A DNA stretch of 64,000 nucleotides from Floccularia luteovirens. Taxonomy: Eukaryota > Basidiomycota > Agaricomycetes > Agaricales > Squamanitaceae. This document shows positions 55,931 to 64,000 of this stretch, piece by piece. Both the position numbers and the translations under genes were made by a program. The notes beneath the pieces were generated by a model. That model was not told the DNA's origin. It worked only from the letters and a program-made list of their open reading frames with translations, and did not search any database. The stretch spans positions 1,736,001 through 1,800,000 of the forward strand of contig VSJF01000006.1 in assembly GCA_009739215.1 (NCBI GenBank), given 5' to 3'. Position 1 is the first letter of the stretch, and each line of letters starts with the position of its first letter.

Positions 55931-58275
55931 AGATCATTTATGGATGTTAAATCTTGAAAAGGAGGTGGTTCGAATGTGACCTTGTGAATTTATCAAATTA
56001 TGTATATGACATGTTATCGATGTTCGCAGCTGAATGTATTTGTGTAATATAAGATGTTTTGGACTTTAATAATAATAAAAATTTAACCTTCGAAGATTGA
56101 TTGGTAATGAATTAATGAGAGGTCAATATCGTGCCGGAACCTCACAAAAATTATTGCATGCGGTTTTCTCAGGTTACATGAAACGAACGCTTTTAGCTTT
56201 AGCATCAAATCGCAACTGTCATTGCAAGCGTTTATTTATTCCAAGAAACACGCCACTCATAATGCGCTGATCTTGGTGTGTATCAGCGCGCTCGGCTTGT
56301 GATATACATCCAAGAAGAGCCAGAGTTCTTATTAGGTAGATGTACACCATTGTCATTCACTGGACGGTGGCATTTAATGAGGAGATTAGGCGCACGGCTC
56401 TGTATATAGTATCGGTAAAACCAGAGTTCCTATCAGGCTATTCACACAACTTAAGGTCGTGGATAATTCTAATGACCGGGAGGTTGGGTGACTGGAATGA
56501 GAGAGGGATCTGTAGTAATATACATTTACACATGCGCCCCGCTGTTCCATCGCCCTCCTAATAATAGTACGTCACAAACTTCTGAGCGCCAATCGTGTGC
56601 CGCAGAGTTGGCTCACTCGCACGTACCGAAGCTGGGAATGTGCAGAAGCCGAACCTCAAAGAACATTATAAACCTTGGAGTAAATACATATGCAGATCCT
56701 TCAGGCGTACCAGCATTGGACTCCATCAAATCGACATGACCACTGACCACCTAGACTTCGTGACACCGCAGCTGTCCTCATGTCCACAAGAATGTGCACT
56801 TTAATGTACTAGCCGCTTGAAGACCGATCATACGTTTAGACCACATGCCTTGGTGTGTGTACATATGAGAGTATAGCCAAGGTATACACACCCACGAATT
56901 GATCGTATGCAGTGTCATTTTTTGGTAAGTCAGATAAGAGGGTGCTATGTTTCAGTTTACCGGTGGAGCGAGTTACAATAGAGCGGGAAATGATTGGAAG
57001 CCGTCACGCTTTGTTGTCCAATTTCATTTTTTCTGGGGTGCCGAAAAAAAATAAGAATTTATACCAGTGGATTGGGACAACCCAACCGGAACCACAAGGG
57101 GATCGTATCATGCCCGAGCGACACAGACCATGGCTCCATTACAGGAACACCTACTTGCACCTGCAAGTATCATGGAATGTATTAGATGTCCGATATTTCA
57201 ATGTGGGTACGTGTCGATTCTTGGTGGTTGTTGTACCTTGAACGAAACTAGAGAGATGGCGAACACAAGAAAAAACTCTATTGATCATAGAATGGGATCG
57301 ATGAACACCGGACACACCTTTATGCAGCATGTACAAAGTTTTGAATCGTATCATACGAACAAGGTTAGTACGGTCAACATTTTTTTTACGTATATGCGTT
57401 GTCACAAAAGCTAAAAGACACATGTACGCGGCGGCCATATTCAGAAAAAATTGCTGTGAAACGTGAAAAAAGCTTAGCAAACTCAATGGGATGTGAAGGC
57501 GGAGGAATTTGTTAACCTTGTTGAATTGAATGGGACTCCAATACAGTCTTTGAAAAACCTAGATTGTATCCATTGTACTGCTTTCTGGATAATGTATGTA
57601 CACATATAAATCACTTGACCGAGATCCATGGAGTGTCTGGACTCACAGAGACTTATGTCGTTAGACCATTCTGTAGTATTGGAAAATGATTGATATGTCA
57701 TGAATAAAATAATAGACGGCTTGTCGAGTGTAGGTCCTCGGAACAAAAGCAGTGCCCCTACATGACAGTTGGATCAGTGATTTGGGTTTGACATACTAAC
57801 CTTCCATGTTTTCAGGTGACTAGCTTGACCTGGATAATGATATCGAACATAATTGGCTTTACGTGTAGTCGCCATATAATATGAACGACTGAACAGTATT
57901 TAGATTGGTGGCAATGAACTGATGACAGGCCACGTGTATCACCTGGCCCCGAACGTGGGCGTCTCTGATATGGATCCCAACCGTGACATTGTGGACATTC
58001 CTTTGCTGCTATGGCTAATATTGTGGATAATTAGTTTAATAGACAGGTTGTGTACTGGGCTTGCATGAGTGATAGTTATTGGGTATGATTGAAGACAAGG
58101 CTTGATTTGACTGACATGGTTGAGTAACGGGGTCACGCCACTAACGCGTAGGAAACACTTTGAGCCAGCCCCAGTGCATGTCCACCAGCACTTGTTCTGC
58201 AATCCGCACTCTCTCCACGTATTCCCAACATCTTATAATCAATTAACCTCTAATACTATTACACGAACTGAGACG
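55931..58275. other. Gene-poor region, 2.3 kb
   Basis: No gene recognised on either strand. Short open frames lack resemblance to known families. A small imperfect palindrome (ggtgtgtgtac ... gtatacacacc) lies at about 56,852-56,892. The last part should hold the promoter of the START-domain gene. Confidence 0.45.
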
Positions 58276-61200
58276 ATGTCGGATGGCTCCCAGTAGGCGA
58301 ATCTTAAATTAATGCTGTTGTGGGATGACTTCATCGTGCCTTTTAGGCTTAGGCAAACATGGTACTCGGCTTTGAACGATGCAGAAGCACATTTTCGCCA
58401 ACTACTCACGTCAACCTCTTCTTCTGAGTGGAGACGAGTGTCAAACTCGTCAGAAACGTCGCCTGGTAAAAAGGGCAAGGCCAGAGTTACTTCCGTTCCG
58501 GAGCTAGGCGATGTCATTGTACATAGGAAGTCTGGCAAAGCAGGAGAAGACATTTACAGACTTATGTTAGAAGTGCAAGGAGGAGAGGAGCTAGCAACAT
58601 TGGAGCCTTGGAAGGCAATTTTAATGACCCCCGAATTGAGGCAAGAATGGGATCCAGCCGTGGAGGAAGCTCATTTGTTGGAAGTTTTCGACCGTAATAC
58701 TAGGATTTGTAAGACAAATTATACGTTGGGATGGCCAGCAAAGTGAGTGTTATCTTCCCAAATCTAAACAGGTCGTAAGTTCAATGTCTGTGTAGCCCAA
58801 GAGATGCAGTAACGATCTCTCGTTCGTTTCATGATTCTACGACACTTATTGATATTTCGACCTCCTTGCCTCGTTCCCCTGACGAGCCCGCGTATCTGAG
58901 ACCTTCCCCTCCATTTGTCAGATCAGATGTAAAACGTAAATCTTTTGCTGTTATTATAGTCGTTATCTAATATGATATTCCGCAGTATTTGCATGGTGTA
59001 TTCAAATCATTCAACCACCACCGATAGCATCTGAAGAACAGTCAAAAAAGAAATTACTTCCAGCAAACAAAATACGAATAACGTGCTTCTGGCAACACGA
59101 TCTCAAAGCATTATGGGGTTTCACTTCATCTTCAGGATTAACACAACAAATGTCTACTATGACTTTGAGTCTCTTGAAGACTGTTATGAAACGAGGAGGT
59201 CGTGTTCCTACTCTTACAGGTTATGGCAATGGAGTATCTATTGAACGGATTCGGTATCAAATCGACAGGGCAGCGCTAACTGTTGATTACTCTATCATTC
59301 CTGAGGACGACGATCATACACACAATGAGCAATTGCAGGAAGTACAAGCTTTACGTGAACACCGACGTCTAACAAGGTCAATTGAGTGCGTGCTACCTGC
59401 CTCGGAAGGTTGGGACGTGCAAGTTTCAGTTAAAGCATCGTCGGAAGAAGTAGAACAACTACCTTGGTCAGGACACGCGATACGGAGCAGTTCCAATTCC
59501 TCAGTATCTGGATCACAACCTTCTCAGCCTGACCAGATAGTCCTCCGGTTGTCACACGCGGCTTTGGCTGATGATCATTCAGTACTTAAAGTCAAAGTGG
59601 TCATTGAAATTTCTGGTGGGACGCGCGGACTTCGTCTTAATGGCCTTCCGAAACGGATTCACGATGTAGAAGAGGAGCGTGATCCTTCTTCGTATACTAT
59701 CCCTCAGAAGATCTTCCAAGACGTCATGAGTACTGCCGATCTCAGTTTCCAAACAACGTCATCGATGGGAACAACTAACAGCAACTCTTCAAATGTTTCT
59801 TCGGCACAGACACTTACAAGGCCAACTGAACGATCTGCAGCGGCAGATAAAAGCATCTTGTCAAGAGTACGAAGGAATTATATTTACTTCTCGTCTCTCC
59901 TACAAGAGCCAGAAGCAAAATGGAGAAGAAGTAAGTTACTTTAATTAGGTTTTTAAGCGAATTACATTTCTAATCTCTTGTTGCTATAAAAAGCTACCGA
60001 AGCGCGTGGTGTATCAATCACCCAGCTTGATTCCATTGACCCCACTTTAGTTGTTTATCGAGCAGAAGCCACCTTTGTCGGTGTGGGGCTCTGGGATCTA
60101 TACGGGGCAGTCGTTTCACCCGGTGCCAGGTCATACTGGGATAAGCAACATGAAGATGCCGTTTTACTTGAAGATGTTAGCGAGCTTACCGAGCTATGGC
60201 ATTTCAAAACAAAGCCTGCATGGCCAGTAACGTACGTACCTTTTTCCCATCTAGTTTATTCTTAGATTCTTATTTTTTTTGGACTTACTGACAAATAATC
60301 GCGGTTGACCCTTATCAGTGGACGTGACGCAGTGCTACTCAAGACGGTGTATAAATCTCCGACAACAATACATGTGTTCTCTTTCTCAGCAGATGATCCC
60401 CATCTTTTCCCCAACATCCCACCTGTAGATCCCAGTGTAATTCGTACTCAAGTCGATCTTCAAGGATGGGCGATCGAGGCTCTATCACCTACGACGACTC
60501 TGCTCACATTGCTGGAACAATCTGACCCTAAGGGATGGACGAACAAGACCGCTATTCCCACGCAAATGATTAATATGCTTGCTGGCATCGGCGAGTTCAC
60601 CATCAAATGTGGAGGACCTCCAGTAGTCACAAGACTGAGCGGTGCGAAAGCCAACGAATTGAGATACGACCATGAACGCTTGAGTTTCAGGATCGAGTAC
60701 GAGGCATCTGCCAATCGGACTCCTCCTTCAAATGAGGGAGATGAAATTGTAATTTCTAGCTTGCCAAAAATTGAGTGCGAGCTGCGATGTGATGTTGATA
60801 CATGGGCTGGCTCTCTGGATATCGTTGTGGACCCACCCCCACAGACTATCACATGCTTACGCCGACACCGACTCTCGGCTGAAGGCGGGGGATTGTGGGT
60901 AACGTTGACACATGACTCGGTATTTATTGACGAAGACCGCCTACTTGCGATTGTACGCCGTGCGCCAGGGAAGGAGAGAGGTCTGGTAATGGTGAATGGA
61001 GCCAAAGTGCAGGTAGATGTAGAAGAGTTGCCTGAACACGAGATCAAGACTTTAACGAAGATGAAGCGCGTAAAACCTCCACGGATACCCCTCGACCAGC
61101 CACCTATCATGGGTGCAATTCGGAAACGTAAAGCAGAATGGGGTGTGTCAGATAATTCTGAAGCAGGTCATGACTCCGCGGTTTCTTCTACAGCCTCCGG

Positions 61201-63906
61201 AAGCGTCTGGGCTTCAGCACCTCAGATTTCGAGTCCTCTTGCTAGGTTCCTCACATATGCAGTTGATCAGGCCACAACCACCACACAACAAGCAGTTGCT
61301 GCTATCTCACCTGCTAGTGTCGCCGGGAGTGCAGCTCCTTCCCCGCACAAACACCCTATGCAATATGCTTTAGAAGCTTTATCTTGGGCACAAGAGTTTA
61401 GTACCCACCCAATAAGCGAAGGTTGGACGCTCATTAGCGACAAAGGCATGTCTACACACAGGAAGATGGCGCCTGAGATCTCCCCAGTCGTACCTGTACA
61501 TCAAGGGTTCAAAGTAATGGAGGGTGTATCTGCAGAGGAGTTGGTATCCGTCGTCGAGGAATATGATTGTAGGAAAGTGTGGGATGATCGGTTTGACTCG
61601 GCAAAAGTTCTTCAGTCGTATGGATCTGGTTGTCGAACGACGTTCCTAGTGTCAAAATCTGGTTTCCCTTTCCGTGATCGTGGATTTTATCTAGCATCCG
61701 TTGTGGCAAGAGGGCATGTTCAATCACCTCTGTCGAAGAGGTCTAACGGGGACGACCAATCTAATGAAAGCCGTAATGCGATTTTCTGTGTTTCCGCATC
61801 GTTCAGTGCAGATTCTGTCGCTTCTTTTGATCCGATGAAGTACAACCCTTATCAACTCCCCATCGGGCGTGTATACGTTGATGCGTGGATACTTGAAACG
61901 TTGGATCCGTATACCAAGGAAAACTACGCAATCCCGTCTACGAGGTGTACGCGGTTAGTGGCTGTGGATTATGCAGGGTCTATCCCTGCCGCGGTGAATT
62001 CAATGATTAACGCTGGACTCTCGCGCTCGATATTAGCCGTCGAGGCGTACATCAAGGGTATTTCACCACTTCCGATTACGAGACTCCCTACGCCTGGTTT
62101 AGTGATTGTGGACAGGAAGGGACACGAACATTTGATGGTGTCAGCTTGGAAGCTGAGGAAAAGGGATGATAGCCGTGTTCTGATTAATTCAAGGTACAAA
62201 GCGGAGGTTATGGTGTATATGACGCTAGTCTATGTGACGTTACCACCTGAGGCGGGCTCTAGACCGGGGAGAGTTGTGCAGAGCAAAAGCCCGCATATGA
62301 GGAGTCTGTCCGGCCAAGTAGGGGTTGATGTCGAGCTCGGCAGTATTGGATCTGGAAATAGTGACGTGACAGCGACCCCATCGAACGATTTCATGCCAGG
62401 ATCGCCACCGAGGGGGGTCCGTCAACGGATGGGATCGCTGAACGGGGAAGTTACATCGAGGGGCCGCCAATCTTCGACATTTACCCTGAAGGGCGAAGTT
62501 AAACCTTTGACTGATCTACTCGTTGCGGAGCTGGTCATTGATTCAAAGTTGTATCCTGGTGGTTATGAAGTCAAGCTACGCTCAAGGATGCGATCTAGCG
62601 CGAAGACCGGTCTGAAAGGACAGTTTATTCCTTTGGTTCCTCAAGTTCCTTCTACTCAGGAAGGAGACAAGTCACCGATGGGTGTACTACCTATGATATA
62701 CAATATCTATACTATGCCGTCTTCACCGCTACATTCGTCTGGGATCAACGCAGAAAGTCCGACGAGGCATTTACTGAGACTTACACTGCCAACTGCTCAA
62801 TACCTTATATCGACTATCACCGATCCGCTTACCGGAGAAACACAAGTTGCACCACCGAAACCAGCATGGATGATTGAGCTGCAACAAGAAGGGGGAGGGG
62901 CATTGGTTGATATAGAGGTTAGACCTATCACTACGACTAGTCAAAATGGGAAAGGTGCGAAGAAGGATGTGGCGATTGTTGATGGAAGGGAGGTTATTAT
63001 TATTGGGGAGAAGGAATCTTTGACTGCGTTAGGACGGGAAGAGTTATTGGAGGACCGCACGTCAAGGATGAGTGTATTGACAAGGTACTGTTTTATTTTT
63101 ACATTTGTTTATTTTATCTTGGTGATGAAAGTTTACATTAAAATTTTGATTGCTCTTTGTTATAGGATTCCGGACGAAGCGGAGCCAATGCCCGATGACC
63201 TCAGAGTGCCTATTTCTATCGCTGATGACTTGCTCGATTCTTCTTCAACGGGACCTTCTACACACGACTCCAATGTCAATGACGAGGAGCAAGCACCTCC
63301 GCCTTCTGAGGGTAGCGAGGATTCACCGGGCGGCATGGTAAGGTTTCTCCGAGATGGATGACACTTAGGTTTGATCGTTGATCTTTCTTTTCTGTTTGGT
63401 TATAGCAACCTAAACCGGAAGCGCCTACGATTGCAAATTCACCTCAAGCACCTGGTTCTAGTCATGGAGGACTTTTAGGATTTTTGCATGCATATCCCAA
63501 TCCGCTGACGCGTTTTACATCGGTCGCGTCAATTGCGAGCACAACCTCTTCTAACGGCAGCGCTGGAAGCAATGCCGCGCCCCCATCACCGACGCCGTCG
63601 GCGAAAGTACCTGGTCATTTGGGAGATGTGGACGGGGTGACTCAAGGGGCTGTGCAAATGCAACGGAAAGCTAGGACGGGGGTATATCCGATCTCAACTG
63701 TGTTAATTGTGGCGTTGATCGCGTTTCTGGTGGGATCGTTGCTACGGTCATTGTTGTCGCCTGCAGATTTCATATATGTTGTGACGGATGTTGAGGAGGT
63801 AGCTGGGAAACCTGAGGGTGGATGGCGAGAGATACGACGACTTGTTGAGTTGAAGTATGTATTTGGTGGATGGGATTTGCAGGTAGCAGCTGTACGACGA
63901 CACTAA
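58276..63906 (+). CDS. Triple START-like domain membrane protein
   Basis: START domains bind lipids or sterols in a hydrophobic pocket. Eight exons (58276..58292, 58347..58742, 58796..58935, 58986..59930, 59994..60231, 60319..63084, 63166..63337, 63406..63906) join in phase to 1,724 residues. The start MSDGSQ is in a 17-nt first exon. START-like region 1 is at about residues 20-190 (EPWKAILMTPELRQEWDPAV, LGWPAKNPRDAVTISRSF). Region 2 is at about 500-640 (FVGVGLWDLYGAVVSPGARS, AWPVTGRDAVLLKTVYKSPT). Region 3 is at about 930-1,170 (GFKVMEGVSAEELVSVVEEY, SGFPFRDRGFYLASVVARG, LSRSILAVEAYIKG). One membrane helix is near the C-terminus (ISTVLIVALIAFLVGSLLRS). This suggests a membrane-anchored lipid-transfer protein at a contact site; that is inference. 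It is intact. Confidence 0.85.
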
Positions 63907-64000
63907 GTAATTAGAACTAATACTAATTGAGAGTAAACGGGCCGACTGAGTATCGGAGATTGATGCGGGGATTGAAAAGTGTGAGAGAGTGCAGACCTCG
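63907..64000. other. 3' flank of the START-domain gene
   Basis: Too short to contain a gene; the window ends here. Confidence 0.4.

Noticed and set aside
56852..56892. Small imperfect palindrome
   Set aside because: Arms of about 11 nt with mismatches; weak and common by chance in AT-rich DNA.
56340..57486. Several overlapping 60-115 codon frames
   Set aside because: Short, on both strands, with no motif or splice pattern; treated as non-coding.
1..64000. Secondary metabolite gene cluster
   Set aside because: Three P450s, a GST and an FAD monooxygenase occur, but no polyketide synthase, NRPS, terpene synthase or transporter, and housekeeping genes lie between them.

Overview
This window comes from a filamentous basidiomycete, most likely an agaricomycete. 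Genes carry many short introns (mostly about 45-65 nt, gt...ag), protein-coding genes are interspersed with decayed copies of lineage-typical families (FunK1 kinases, DUF6534 seven-helix membrane proteins, P450s, GSTs), and a nuclear tRNA-Ile(AAU) is present. No transposase or reverse transcriptase, CRISPR array, or prokaryotic operon layout was seen. Splice models were built by hand from the sequence.

1-1.7 kb: the 3' end of an FAD-dependent monooxygenase (+), RNA polymerase II subunit RPB7 (-), and tRNA-Ile (+). 1.8-11.95 kb: a FunK1 kinase island. An intact gene (8785-11633, -) and a broken near-copy (2536-5437, +) form the arms of a 3.6-3.7 kb inverted repeat; the spacer and the outer flank hold at least three older FunK1 fragments. 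12.7-15.1 kb: cytochrome P450 number 1 (-). 15.6-19.9 kb: an NTO1/BRPF-type chromatin reader with Epl1-like, PHD, extended PHD, bromodomain and PWWP segments (-).

20.3-30.3 kb: a truncated DUF6534 copy, P450 number 2 (-), and two intact DUF6534 genes (+) on a 3.5-3.6 kb tandem duplication whose breakpoint lies inside the first exon of P450 number 2. 30.5-35.1 kb: two RING-finger/coiled-coil genes (+) flanking ribosomal protein uL5/RPL11 (-). 35.1-41.4 kb: gene-poor DNA with a dead GST copy and a 0.7 kb non-coding tandem repeat.

41.4-51.7 kb: a Ser/Thr-rich single-pass membrane protein (-), a vezatin/myosin-binding-type membrane protein (-), a glutathione S-transferase (-), and a KAR5-like karyogamy protein (+) divergent from the GST. 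51.7-54.0 kb: gene-poor. 54.0-55.9 kb: P450 number 3 (+). 58.3-63.9 kb: a 1,724-residue protein with three START-like regions and a C-terminal membrane anchor (+).

Housekeeping genes (RPB7, RPL11, NTO1, KAR5) alternate with accessory oxidative and detoxification genes (FAD monooxygenase, three P450s, GST), but no biosynthetic core enzyme is present, so this is not a metabolite cluster. The most distinctive structures are the inverted FunK1 pair, with a highly similar core and one-sided single-base insertions, and the P450/DUF6534 tandem duplication.
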